NCBI RefSeq assembly: GCF_030272615.1
Contig: NC_081415.1
Span: 193,176,695 to 193,240,694 of the forward strand
Source: Cryptomeria japonica
Lineage: Eukaryota > Streptophyta > Pinopsida > Cupressales > Cupressaceae
Length of the DNA stretch: 64,000 nt
Reading direction: 5' to 3'
In this document: positions 44,457-56,059 of the stretch, one piece after another
Layout of the letters: every line of letters starts with the position of its first letter
How positions within the stretch are numbered: the stretch's first letter is position 1
Notes under the pieces: generated by a model
The model's database searches: none
What the model saw: only the letters and a program-made list of their open reading frames with translations
Told to the model about the DNA's origin: nothing
Translations under genes and position numbers: made by a program

Positions 44457-47400
44457 ATATATGTAGTGCCCTTCCCTGACTCATCCTTTATGAGAGGGTG
44501 TGATATACACTTTTACATTTGTGCTCTAATAGTCTCTTTGAAATTAGTGGATTCGTTATGATTCATGTAGATGAAGTTATGTCCTGGACTACTATGTTGA
44601 TCAGGTTTATGCACTCACTATTCATGTATGAATTATATTGCTTATGAGGTTATGATGGTATCTTGATTATGCTAACCCTATTCCATGATTATGATGATGA
44701 TTGAGTTGATTTTGTGATGACTGTGACTGTCTTCTAGTGTCTTCATGATAGGCATGATATCATACCAGTTATTGCAAGCATGATATTGTGTTGTGACTCT
44801 CTATCACTTTCCTGATTATTTATGATATATTCTTGTATATGGTGTATCGTGGTTATTGGTGATCATGGGATTGCAGGTTCTAAACATCGACTCCACTTGA
44901 TCTCATAGATCTGAGTGTGTCTTTATCCCAATGGAAATTTGATAGAGATGACATGTGTTTCCCTCTTACACTCTAGGATTAAGTTGTTCACCTTGTCAGT
45001 ATGTGTCATGGCACAAGTTGGTGGTTAGAGTCTTGTTTCAATGTTTGACCCTATGCCTAATTGCCTTAAGGTGTTGTGAGTATGTGATTAATATTTAATT
45101 AATACGTTTAATTAATATAGTAATAATACTATAGTTAATTTATTTAATAGTTGATCATTTGGATAATTATTTAATATTTATTTTTACTGGCTTGATTAAT
45201 GATTATTGAGCTTAATTTATTTGATTAATAATTTATTGATTTATTGGTGCTTTGATATTTATTTAATTGGTTCACTGATTTATTGTTTAGTTGATTATTT
45301 ATTTATTTATTATTTATCTATCTATTTATTTATTGCTTAATTTTTGTTTCTAATGTTGGCTATGATTTTATATTTATTTATGGCATTTATTTATATTGGT
45401 TTTGATTTATTTAATTGAGCTTTCTTTTCTTTTTTTTAATCTATCGGTTATCTAATTGTTGATTGATTGTTTATTTATTATTATTATTTATTTACATACC
45501 CCTTGTTATGATTGCCCCTCTTGGGAGTTGTGATTGTAAAGATATTATTATTTAATTGTTTGTTTATTTATTTATATTATTTTATATTTCCCTTGATTTA
45601 TTTTATTGAGATTTGATATATTAATTATTAATGGATATTATATTATTAATATATATATCCTCTTGTTACTAATTAGGTAAATAAATATTATGGAGTTACC
45701 TACCTTATTATTTAATTGGATAATTTTGTGGGGGTAAGTAGATAATATTATTTTATATTATTTACCTCGTAACTATGCATGTTAGGTAAGTAATATAGTT
45801 ATTGCAATATTTTGATTGGTGAAAATTTTTCTACAGTTGAATTCAATTTTATGTTTATTTAGATTTCTGAGAATGTTGCGGGGTTACCTTCTAAGAAAAT
45901 CTTGCTTGCATTTGGAGTTTTGAATTTGGTTGAAGTTGGATTATTGAATATTTTTGTGTTTGGATTTGGATTTTATCTGGTTGGAATTGTTGGTTTGGAA
46001 TTATTCTATTTCAAATTTCTCTGCCTTTACTTTGATTTTTCCAGGTTGGAGCTTCAACCCCTTCTTTTGCATTTTGATTTGAAAAGATTGTTTTCATTGT
46101 GTATGTTGAAAGATTGATTGTAAGGGAAATTTTAGTGTTTCAAGATTGTAATTGTAGATTTTGTAAATTGAATCATATGTATAAGAATATGTGTAAAATT
46201 TGGAAATGGAGTATTGTCGAAAGTTGTAACTCTACATAGTTCTTCAAAAATCTATATTTTTTCTCATTGTGGTATTGATTTTGTTTTGTCTGAGGCTTTA
46301 TTTTCCATTGCATACCTTGTTTTAGGACCTTCTTGTGTCATTTGTCCCTTTTGGTTGAGTAAATTAAGGAATGGTTGTGTTTGCGTCTAGATATGTGCAA
46401 TGTACTACCTTGGAATATTGATTAAATGTTGTATTTGGGTCTCATTGGCCTTAGTAAAGCTTCAGTTTGATTTTATTTTGGTTTTTTGAACCTTCTACGC
46501 TGATTTTATGCCTTTGTTAAATTGGTGTTCAAATTTGGGGAAGTTTGAGTCGCTTAGGGTTTCTTTTTTTAGTTTTCTACACTCTATTACAAAAGCACTA
46601 GAACAAAAAACAAAAGTACAACTTCAAAGAACAAAAGTGCAACTCTAGGCTACAATAGTGCCACTTTAGGTGCAATAGCACCATTCTAGTCTTAGTGATT
46701 TGTTTTGGTCAGTTTAGCCTTCCAAAGTTGATTTTTCTGATTGGTTTTGATTCTAGAGGCTTTCTTCTGATGCATTTGAGGTTTTAGGGCACCATTCTAT
46801 TCATATTTGATGTATTTAAATTCTTTTGAGCTTTAGAAAGAAGTTTTGTATGTGTCTGTTGAGGTTTTGTATTATCGCTCTAGTAAGTTTAGTGAATCCT
46901 TGTTGCTTGAGGATAGATTATTGTTGCTCTAGTGAGAGGATATGTTGTGCCTCGTTGAAAAGGATTATGTGGAGATATTGGTATTGTTTTTTTCCCCTAT
47001 TTATGTGTATTTTTCCTTCTTGAGGCTTTCAATTATTGTCGTGATTTGACATTGTGAGCTAGATAGCTTGATTTTTATGTATAGTTCTTTGTGGATGACT
47101 ATGTCTATCTTTTATGCTATTGGATTAAATTTTCATGTGATCATATTGTTATGTTCACCCTAAGGTGTTGGTCCATGATTAAGGGGAGTGGGCTCTTGCA
47201 TGATTAGGGGCAGTGGGCTCTTGCAATAGGCCTCAAGGAAGGTTCTAGACCGAATGGAAACACATGAAGAGTTTTTCCTTTGCAATTGCAAGTGATAACC
47301 TTAATAATTAATTAGTGGGTTTGGGTAATTAGGAATGCACTTAATCAAGATAAGGAATTTGAGTTTGTGTGCCCCAATGGTGGGTCCCAGGGAGGTGGTT

Positions 47401-48229
47401 TTGGATCTATGGTTTTATGTTTATCCCGCTGATGTGTTTTAGTTATTGTTCTTTGATTATTATCTTGTGGATGTCATGTTGAGTCCCTTGGTTGTTAGGT
47501 GTTAGCCTAGGTCTTGAGTGTGAGTTGGAATGCCATGTCATCTCCTAGCACAAGGGGTGGTTCCACATGGTCGGGTGGTTTGATGTCTTTTTCCGTTGGG
47601 ATGTTCGTCACTAGATGCATGCATGCATAGATATGGATTTATATTGTCTCATCATGTAGATGGATCTTTGGAGCATAATCTATGTAATTGGAATAGATAT
47701 CATGTGTTTTTTTAACTCGAGAAAGATGTAATAGTAAAGAATGCTATGTAATTAGTATCATGTGAACATATGTATCACGACTTGTAGTAGGTTGATTTCA
47801 TAATGAGATGTATTGGATGAGATTGCTATAAGTGGATATTCAATGTGTATATAATTTTAGATTAGAAAGGAATTAAATGAATGAGTGATATGTTTGGATT
47901 ACCTTATGTATATCTTGTAGATGATAGCGGATATGGTAAAAATCATGTATCACTTGACTTGGAAGTTGTGATTTCTTAACATTAGTTACATTTAGGAAAT
48001 GGATATGAATGGGCAGTTGTATATTTGTATGGACTCTGTGATTCTTCATTATGCAGAGCTGATTTCTATGTGTTGAAATAGTCTAATTTATCATGATGAC
48101 ATTGTGAATGTAAAAGGGGTTATGTACTCTTATGCCTTGTAGTATCATCCATTAGGAGATGAGGTGAAAGTTGAGATTATGGGTTTGTAAAGATGTGAGA
48201 TGTTGTAATCAATGTTCAATGTGTAAGAG

Positions 48230-48249
48230 ATATATATATATATATATAT
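48230..48249. repeat. (TA)n microsatellite
   Basis: Ten TA units. Confidence 0.9.
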
Positions 48250-48903
48250 GGATACTATATTGGATTGGAAAATTAATGATTAGTTTATGTGTTCTTGTAG
48301 TGTACGAGTTCATGAGTTATCCTTGTATATATATATGGGAATTTTGTTTGGAAGAAGCTTTATACTTGTTGTTCTAATCATTGAACATGTATGTGAGTAG
48401 AACCTTGATGAGATATGATGTGATTCTTAAGAAATGATCTAGTCCTATCGTGGTAGATGGTTAATTAGATTCATGTTGTGATGGATGGTTAAAGTCAAGA
48501 GAATTAGGAACATTTGGTTTGGTGTTTAAAATGAATCCAAGAGTAAATGGGTTATGATAGGTATGGATTGAAAATAAATGATTCTCATGTTAGGAAGAAA
48601 TTATTTGAGAAGAACATAAATGAAATGTCCGTGTTAATGATTTTCATGTTATGGATGTATTTATGTGTTATTGATAGTAAGTAGTGATGTTGAAATACCC
48701 TAGGGAATTAATGAATAGATGAATGAATATCTGTACGCATTGAGATGATAATTGTTATGATGCTATTCTGCTTGCATTGTATGAGGTTATGGTTATGTTC
48801 ATGATGTCTTAAACATTCATGTAGTTGTTAATCTATGATCTTGAGTAATGATAGAGTATTTGATGCATTAGTAGATTAATTCTATGAGATTTCCACAATG
48901 TAT

Positions 48904-49003
48904 GTTGTATTCTTTTGAATTTTTCTGGATTTGATTGTGTGTGTATTTTTTTCATAAAAAATACACACACAATCGAATCCATAAAAATTCAAAAGAATAC
49001 AAC
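48904..49003. repeat. 100-bp near-perfect inverted repeat (hairpin)
   Basis: Two arms of about 48 nt around a TCAT loop. The left arm begins GTTGTATTCTTTTGAATTTT and the right arm ends AAAATTCAAAAGAATACAAC, with only a few mismatches (for example CTGGATTTG against CGAATCCAT). Transcribed, it would form a long stem. Confidence 0.9.
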
Positions 49004-49143
49004 AATAGTAGATGTTTTTTTTTTTAAAAATATCTAGATATTTGTTGGTTAGTTATTTTCTCTAGGGTGTTTTGGCGAGCATTACAATATATATAGATAT
49101 ATACATATGCATACATAAATGTACATGTATGTTTATATATGTA

Positions 49144-49144
49144 A

Positions 49145-49214
<70 letters not shown>

Positions 49215-49239
49215 GTGTGCATGTGCATGTGCATGTGGA

Positions 49240-49300
<61 letters not shown>

Positions 49301-49341
49301 GCGTATGCATATGCATATGCGTATGTGTGTGTGTGTATAGT
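49144..49341. repeat. Compound microsatellite (GT)n-(GA)n-(GTGCAT)n-(GTGTAT)n
   Basis: About 200 bp of pure or nearly pure short-period repeat. The His/Thr, Ser/Leu and Val/Cys-rich frames on both strands (49062-49503) are products of it. Confidence 0.97.
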
Positions 49342-50302
49342 GACTGGAATAAAGAATCATCGAGGGATATTTTTGTAATCACTTCTAAGTATTGGACTGA
49401 GTGGAAACTACTTGGATACATAAGGAAGTATACTTATCTCACATCTTTATCCACAACGCATGTTCATGATATGATAGGATTTTCCTATCCTCAAGGAAAT
49501 TGAAGAGACCCTAGGAATGCTAGTTGATAAAGTTATAGGCATCCCGAGGATGTCCTTTTTAATTAAAAAAGAACAATAATTTTTTAGGAAAAGTATGTGA
49601 AGTCTTTAAACACTTCCACACATCTTGTGAAACCTTAAATGCGCCCTATATAGAACTCAATCACCCATTTGCATTGCCACCATAATTGACATAATCATTT
49701 ATGCACTTGAATATCGACTTAGAAGGGGGAAGGGAGAAAAATATACCATGCAAAGTTTATGCCTAGTCACCCTCGAATTTTCATGATACTCGCATAAATG
49801 AGATTAATGGAATGATGGAAAAAAGCAAGATAGAGCATGCCTAATACCAACTATAATGATTTCCTACAAAATCTACAAGCAACTCTAAATGTTGCACAAT
49901 TGAAGAGTAACATTATTATCATTGTGTTCTAAACTTGAAAACATGGTGAGTCAAAGAACAATTTAAATTGCTTTAGTATTCTCTATATTTTTAGCCTAGA
50001 GAGTGATAAAATTGGCACATCATCTATTTCTTCTAATAAATTCAGCCATTCTTGCATTTGCTAGATTATTTCATCTCATTAACTTATTGTGTACTTTTAA
50101 AGCCTGATATATATGCCATCCCTTGTTTTCCTTGTTCCTAAAAATATTGTAGAAGATCAATGGAAACCTCGTATCATATCAGTCTCCTATTCTCAAGCTC
50201 TCCCTCCATCTTTTCAATCGAGAGATGTGCATGCTTCTTGAAAAATAGTTCAACATCATGACATGTCTGTGGTATCTTTTTAATCGAGAGATGTGCATGC
50301 TT
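49342..50302. other. Gene-less stretch with 28-bp direct repeat
   Basis: Nothing coding recognised. The segment AATCGAGAGATGTGCATGCT (continuing TCTTGA) occurs at about 50216-50241 and again at about 50281-50306, immediately at the left edge of copy C. Confidence 0.5.
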
Positions 50303-51392
50303 CTTGATTTATTGTATTAAAAAAAAAATCTTTTAAGTTTTGTAATTGTTTTAACTTTTTTTTTTTTTACAATAATAGAAAATATATTTTTTTTTTATGG
50401 TTCAATTTTTTTAAGTGGTTTAATTGATAATTTTTTAGTTGAATTATGTTTTTCTTTATAGTTAATATTATTATCTTTTAAAATATGAATATTATAAATA
50501 ATTTAAACAATTAATTTTTTATTTGAATTATATTTGTCTTTACAATTAATATTATTATCCTAAAGTATGAATATTATCTTTAAATTATTTATATGCGTAC
50601 TAAATCTTTAATTTTTTTAATAATTTTTATGTTTAATATTATTTTTAAATGTTATTAAACTTGATTTCCAAATTTTAAAGTCAAATTATATATTTAATAT
50701 GTTTTAAGATAAATGTAGTGTATCTATTATCAATCAAAATTATTGTTGAAGGTATATTTTTTTGTTAGGAAATAATAATTTGATTCAATTAGAGTAAATA
50801 ATGTCTGGTAATCACCTCTCATTGATATAAAGAGTATAAATCGTGACAATTAATATATTTTATGTAAAATAAGATAGACCTATTCATTGCAGTAAATATT
50901 ATCTTTAATTAGAATCACATGACAATGGTGGGATGCCATTAGTTTGTAACCGAACTTTGCATTAGATAGGGGTTGGATGGAGGGGGCTTAAGCTCTATTT
51001 TTAAGAAAGAGGTGGTCCCATGAAAAAAAATATTTTTTATCTATGAGGATTATTTGGAATTTTTCCTAAAAAAATAGAGCCCGTACTTTTTAAGCTTGAA
51101 AATTTAAGCTGGTGAAAATGGGGTGGGCCCAAAAATTACCCAACCAACTTTAGAATAACATTATGCCATTTGTAAATCATATAAATTTTAGAAAAAAAAC
51201 TAAATTTAACTAAATTGAAATTGATGTGCACTACAAAATTCATGACATCCTTAAATTTAAGAACCTAAAAAATCTCAACAGTTTCGAGCTCTATCTCTAT
51301 TTTTTTTTTAAAGAAAGCCCCTCCCTAGGCCCCGTCCTTTTCTTTACGCCTAGAGTTCAGCGAGAAAATCTCGCGCGATTGCCCGATAAAAC

Positions 51393-51414
51393 GATGTCAT
51401 CACTGCTTACCTAA
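51393..51414 (+). promoter_or_regulatory. Distal ocs/as-1-like element
   Basis: GATGTCATCACTG then CTTACCTAA. First of two tandem copies upstream of the peptide gene, with one change (ACCT) in the ACGT core. Confidence 0.35.
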
Positions 51415-51450
51415 GAGTATAGGTAGAGAGGCAATCAAATTTGTTTCAAC

Positions 51451-51472
51451 GATGCCATCACTGCTTACGTAA
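51451..51472 (+). promoter_or_regulatory. Proximal ocs/as-1-like element
   Basis: GATGCCATCACTG then CTTACGTAA, 58 bp from the distal copy and about 20 bp upstream of the TATA box. The ACGT core in TTACGTAA is a canonical bZIP target; such elements answer to salicylate, oxidative and xenobiotic stress. The functional reading is inference. Confidence 0.4.
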
Positions 51473-51491
51473 GAGTCAAGAGGATCGTCAT

Positions 51492-51499
51492 TATATAAA
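51492..51499 (+). promoter_or_regulatory. TATA box of the small peptide gene
   Basis: TATATAAA, followed by GC-richer DNA, 86 bp upstream of the ATG at 51585. Transcription would start near 51525, leaving a leader of about 60 nt. Confidence 0.65.
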
Positions 51500-51584
51500 G
51501 GCCGCCTACCTCAATCCCTTACTTCATACCACCAGGCTGAAGAGTGTGTTGGGTAGGTAAGGAGATCAGCTGTTGAGAGTAAAA

Positions 51585-51767
51585 ATGGTGAAGGCATGGT
51601 TTTACAAGGAGTATGGATCTCTCGCTGTTCCGCATCCGAGAGCACTGAAGTTGATTATGGCTTTCATAATCATTTTGGCCTTAATTTTCAGTATAATAAC
51701 AGTAGCAGCAGAAGCACAACCCACTAAACCAAAACCTCATCCAGGAGGCGGTCCAAAACATCATTAA
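51585..51767 (+). CDS. Small secreted peptide precursor (60 aa), candidate signalling peptide
   Basis: The start chosen is ATG 51585 (AAAAATGGTG context); the frame is open a little further upstream, but only via a TTG. Residues 1-22 are polar to basic, 23-44 a hydrophobic helix (LIMAFIIILALIFSIITVAA), then A-E-A before Q, a good signal-peptidase site. The predicted mature part is only QPTKPKPHPGGGPKHH. Pro/Gly-rich C-termini ending in His are seen in plant peptide hormones such as CLE (R..P.GP.P.HH/N) and CEP (...P.G.GH), but the spacing does not match any family exactly, so I do not name it. It has a TATA box and duplicated bZIP-like sites upstream. Two paralogs in the window have lost it. 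It could instead be a type II membrane microprotein. Confidence 0.6.
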   Translation: MVKAWFYKEYGSLAVPHPRALKLIMAFIIILALIFSIITVAAEAQPTKPKPHPGGGPKHH

Positions 51768-52642
51768 CTTATCATACTCATGCATGGAATTATAAACTCT
51801 TTCCATAGTTTTAGATTACAGATTGTTCTAGGGTAGGCCAGATGTTTGGAGTCCCTTTCCGTATCAAAGCTTTTGCATATGTGATAGTGTGTCCTTTTTT
51901 TCCTTTGGCATGAAAGCAGAGGAAAGATTGTCTTTTCCCCCATTGAATGAGCAGCGATAATCTTTGTATCCATGATAGCATTTCCCTGTGAGGGTGTAAT
52001 TATTACACCCTCACTGTTGGTAGTCTATGTTCTATGAAATTCTATATAATATAAATAAAGTTATTCAAAGTTAGTAGTGTTTTATTTCGACAAAATAAAA
52101 GTATAACTGGTGTGATGAGATATTTTATTTTTAATATTTAAATTAATTTAAAAAGTACGAATTTTATAAAGTTGAATTCATTTTCAGAAGAGAAAAACGG
52201 ATATCTATGATGGTATTAATCTTTTTCAAAATTTGTATTATTAGTCACATAAATTACAATTCAATTGTACAATTGTTAATCTTTTAAATAATCTTTGACA
52301 ACCAATAAAATTAAATCATGTTATTTAACTCATACAAAATATAAAATAGATTTATTTCATTAACAAGAAAAAACCTCATAATAATACAAAACATAATTTA
52401 TTTCAATACAATGAAAGTAACAAAGATCTTATTTTACTATGTATCAAATCTCATATGCAAATCTTAGCTTTACTTCTGAAAGGTTTTTAAGTGGGAGATT
52501 TGATGCTATCTGATTGAAACTTGTCCATCCTAGCAAACATTACCTTAACACTACACATTGGGATATGTAAAAGATGGTTTTAAGACCGTGGCTATTTGTT
52601 TTCTACCACTATTTTTTGATCCATCATCAGACTAGACTAGCT

Positions 52643-52665
52643 ATTGGACCTGAGGAAGGTCCAAT
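52643..52665 (-). other. Terminal hairpin of the Helitron-like element
   Basis: ATTGGACCT, five-base loop, AGGTCCAAT, two bases from CTAG at 52637-52640. Confidence 0.55.
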
Positions 52666-53239
52666 TTGTATTGCGGATAGCAATTATAGCAATTTATCAT
52701 ATGAAGTTGAAGAACACCATGCCTAAATTGCCATTCACATTACAATTTTATAATACGAAAATGAATTTATTCATTCAAAAATGCGAAATTTGGTCACTCA
52801 GAAGGGACAATGGGAAGGATATGCTCGTAAACAGCAGAAGTCAAGAATATTATCCCCATTACATATTTCCATAAAATCATCTCATTTACAACCTCCCAAT
52901 TGATCTATCCATCTATTAACGATAATGATGTAACAATTTAGGGTTGTATCATCTATGTGTCAGGCCGAATGTTACAAAATCAATGTATAAATGTGGCTGA
53001 ATAAGTAGGGAGCTTCACTTTCTTTGATCTGTAAAAGAACACAAGAAACAAAATAAGCAAATCGAATTCCTTTTGATGATTGAGTAGGAAATTTGGCTCA
53101 GTTAAAGTAGTGCTTAATTGCAGGTAATGAATTTGTTCAATTATTGCAAGGCTAGGTTGCTCGTCAGTTGGTTTTGGGACATTCATCAAGCATGGTCCTT
53201 TCTATTGAAATTTGGCTAGGGTGAACGAATTGCAATCAA

Positions 53240-53740
53240 TCACCCTACTAAAACATCTTGCTTTTCTTTTGACCCATTTGATGTTTAAGTATTTCTGAAT
53301 ATTGATTAGACTTTTGATAGTTTTTGGTTTTAATTGTGTACATATTTTTTTTGCAGATCATTCTTTTTCTCTTTTTCATAATGATAAATCACTGAAAATG
53401 ATCCAAAATATCGATTGAAAATATACATTGTTAAACAAAAAACTATCATACATCTACTATGAGCTATTAAATGTTTAAGTAAAACAACCATGATATGTCA
53501 CAGTCACCACTAAAACATCTTGCTTTTCATTGACTGTTGACCCATTTGAAGTATAAGTAGAGTTAGGTATGACTATTCCTGAACATTGATTAGACGTTTG
53601 ATATCTTTTGGTTTTAATTGAGTATATTTTCTATTGTGGATCATTTTTTCTCAATTTTGAAATTATAGATTACTGAAAAACATTGATTGAAAATATACAC
53701 TATTAAACTGATTGCTATCATAAATCTATTGTAAAAAATT
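53240..53740. repeat. Two-copy tandem duplication of about 240 bp
   Basis: Copy 1 (about 53240-53475) and copy 2 (about 53502-53740) share AAAACATCTTGCTTTTC, GACCCATTTGA, ATTGATTAGAC, TTTTGGTTTTAATTG and GATTGAAAATATACA in order. Diverged; no coding capacity. Confidence 0.7.
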
Positions 53741-54051
53741 TATGCCAGCTATAGTATTTGCTTGGAAGGCATCCCAATGGACCTACTGCTGCCACTGCAA
53801 ACTTGTGTGCTCCCAAGTTGTATAGCTTCTACACATACATAACCCATCTCCCATCTCTTAATCAATACATGTCAGTATATAGAGATGTTAGCATCTATAT
53901 CTATATCTTTACCTCTATATAATAGATTACTATTTTAGTAAGCATCATCTAAACTACAAGCATCTATGTATAGAAGGATCCAATATAGTTTCTAATAACT
54001 ATAGTTAAAGAAAACATCACTATTCTTTCATGGAATCCACCAAATATGAAT

Positions 54052-55078
54052 TCACAAACCCACCACTAATTGTTGTGAAAAATGAGATATGAGGAGGTCA
54101 CTGTAGGCCTCTGAAGTATATGTTCTATTGCTTGAATAGAAGCGAGGAACAAGATAGTTATTTATATAATCATTGCTACCAAATGTGATTGCAAAGATGG
54201 ATTTTGACAGATACTCTGCCACCTCTTCTATACTTCCCAAGTGTGAGGTTATGTCATCACCGTGTTCCCAAAATTGGCAATCTGCTCATTAAATGTTACT
54301 CATCCAAGTTGTGCATCAAATCCATGTCAGAGAAGAAGAAATTAAATAAAACCCTTGTCTTAATGGCTATGATTGGAAAAATGAACTTACAAGATTTCTT
54401 CCAGTTTCATCCAAGATGCCTACTGCCCCTGAAGCATAATTTGCTCCATTCATCACTGTCACACCTTTTGTAGATGCAGCGGCATAGGGAGGAATCAAAG
54501 GTAATCCTAGTAGCTTAGCTGCATGTAACATTGTAATATAGAGTGAAATATAGAACATCATCATACAAATTCTAAAAGCTATATGGTTAAAATTTGACCT
54601 ACAAAAGCCTAAAAATCATAGCTTTAGCTGATAGAAGGAAATAAATTATAGTAAAAGTCCAAAACTTAGTTGTATGTAATATATAGTGAAATCTAAAACA
54701 TCATCATACAAATTCTAAAATCTGTATGGTTAAAATTTGACTTGAAAAACCCTAAAAATCACATCTTAAGCTGATAGAAGAAAAGCAATTACAGTAAAAA
54801 ATCCAAACCTAAGACATTATCATACAAATTCTAAAATCTATATGGTTAAATTTTGATGTGCAAAACCCTAAAAATCATAGCTTTAGCTGATAAAATAAAA
54901 GCAATTACACTAAAAGTCCAAACCTAAAATATTATCATGCAAATTCTAAAATCTATTTGGTTAAAATTTGACCTACAAAACCCTAAAAGTCATAGCTTTA
55001 GCTGACAGAAGAAAAGAAAAACATCAACAGTGGTCATGCCATTACAAAACCTTCCCGTAGCACGAAGAAATCCCATTT
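54052..55078 (-). pseudogene. GDSL esterase/lipase gene fragment, broken
   Basis: Minus-strand exons match the middle of plant GDSL lipases. One (about 55078-55034) reads ATGRFCNGMTTVD. The next (about 54530-54391) has LLGLPLIPPY, VMNGANYASGAVGILDETGR and ends at a GTAAGT donor (about 54390). The third (about 54295-54052) has SIFAITFGSNDYINNYL, the GxND block that supplies a conserved Asn of the SGNH active site, to FSQQL. Exon 3 has a stop and frame change near 54255-54265. The GDSL-Ser block at the N-terminus and the C-terminal DxxH block are absent. Such enzymes are usually secreted and hydrolyse acyl esters or build cutin. The segment lies in the Helitron-like insertion, and the Copia element cuts its 5' side. 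Confidence 0.75.
54556..55015. repeat. Four-copy tandem repeat in the GDSL intron
   Basis: Units start near 54560, 54701, 54816 and 54933, each with ATCATACAAATTCTAAAA, a TATGGTTAAAATTTGA block, CCCTAAAAATCATAGCTTTA and GCTGATAGAAG (variants). Unit length is 115-140 bp. It fills the space between the first two GDSL exons. Confidence 0.85.
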
Positions 55079-55112
55079 TGAATAAGGCAGAGACAAGAGC
55101 ATTAAAACATGG

Positions 55113-55300
55113 GTACTTTTCTTGCCTACTCTTGCCTTGCGCAGATGTGGAAGAGGAATAGCTTCCCATTGAATGAAATGCCAATAGTTTTGAGGATGAT
55201 TGAGGTGCTGGTATAACTTCATCAAAACCGCTTTCTTGCCTACTCTCACCCTGTGCAGATGTGGAAGAGGAATAACTTCCCATTGAATGAAACCCCAACA
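55113..55300. repeat. Two-copy duplication upstream of the GDSL exon
   Basis: About 70 bp containing GATGTGGAAGAGGAATA and CTTCCCATTGAATGAAA is present at about 55113-55190 and again at about 55231-55300. In translation it gives the repeated FHSMGSYSSSTSAQG, so the frame at 54990-55364 is partly repeat-derived. Confidence 0.8.
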
Positions 55301-55301
55301 A

Positions 55302-56004
55302 TGTAAGGAAGCAAAGGTGTGCGGAAACGCTTCCTATGCTAATATTCAGAGGATGATTTTGCAAATTTCAACTTAACTATCACAGAGATCACAAGAAGCA
55401 AATAGAGTAGAAATAAAACAAGAAACACATAACACAGTGATTATCGTGGGGAAAACCCATACGGGTGAAAAACCCCACACTCTAAAACTTGCATAGTATA
55501 TTAACAAATCAACAAGAGATTACAATACACTTGCAATGCAAGTTCTTACAAGAGCATCACCTCAACTCAAGCTTAGAGAGACTTCACTAGCATCCTTCTA
55601 GCACCCAACCTTGCAAACCAAACTCCATCATACAAACTCATCTCCAAGCCCTCATTATATAGGAATTTTACAAGCTAGAAACCATTTGTGGTTTTACAAT
55701 ACCATTGGAATAACCTCCATGACATGTGTTGCCCACCCTTGACATTTGTTTTTCCAAGATAAGAAAACCAGGTTAAAAATAGTTACTCACGTCCAAACTC
55801 TTATCCCCTATTTTTGACCCTCATAACTAACATGAAATGTGTCATGTAATCTCTAAAAATGGCCCTCCTATATTATACTATGGACAAGGCATCTTTTGAC
55901 AACTCAAATACCTTTTTCCAAGGCACCGACACATGGAAAACCTCCCAACTACATTTGGAACAATTTACTAAAAATTGCAAGGTTGAGACACATGTATGTC
56001 AACA
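55302..56004 (-). repeat. 3' LTR of the Copia element
   Basis: 703 bp. Minus-strand start TGTTGACATACATG follows the polypurine tract. A TATATAA box (plus strand TTATATAGG, near 55657) lies in U3/R. Confidence 0.92.
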
Positions 56005-56015
56005 TTCTCCCACTT
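56005..56015 (-). other. Polypurine tract of the Copia element
   Basis: Minus strand AAGTGGGAGAA, adjacent to the 3' LTR. Confidence 0.85.
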
Positions 56016-56059
56016 GTCGAATACCTTGCAAGAGTTAGGGGATCCATATTACCATGGAC

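Larger units (their letters stand above)
44462..49086 (+). mobile_element. Possible giant (4.6 kb) solo LTR
   Basis: Starts TGTAGTGCCCTTCC and ends GGCGAGCATTACA, so the termini form an imperfect inverted repeat (TGTARTGCYC). Both sides carry ATATA (44457-44461 and 49087-49091). The interior has no retroelement coding domain, is AT-rich, and includes a tandemly repeated CATGATTARGGGSAGTGGGC block (about 47176-47225), a (TA)n run and a 100-bp hairpin. LTRs of this length are known for Ogre-type Gypsy elements. The 5-bp duplication is low complexity, so chance is possible. Confidence 0.4.
50303..52636 (+). repeat. Local duplicated unit, copy C, left part (intact peptide gene)
   Basis: Aligns with copy B from 24073 and with copy A from 50961. 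It is the only copy that retains the complete promoter-ORF segment. Homology breaks after ACTAGA at 52636 and resumes at 61117 (TTATACATTTGAATAA), giving the empty site for the inserted segment 52637-61116. Confidence 0.8.

Noticed and set aside
49062-49503. Overlapping frames of 75-143 codons on both strands, rich in His/Thr, Ser/Leu, Val/Cys
   Set aside because: They are translations of the compound microsatellite at 49144-49341.
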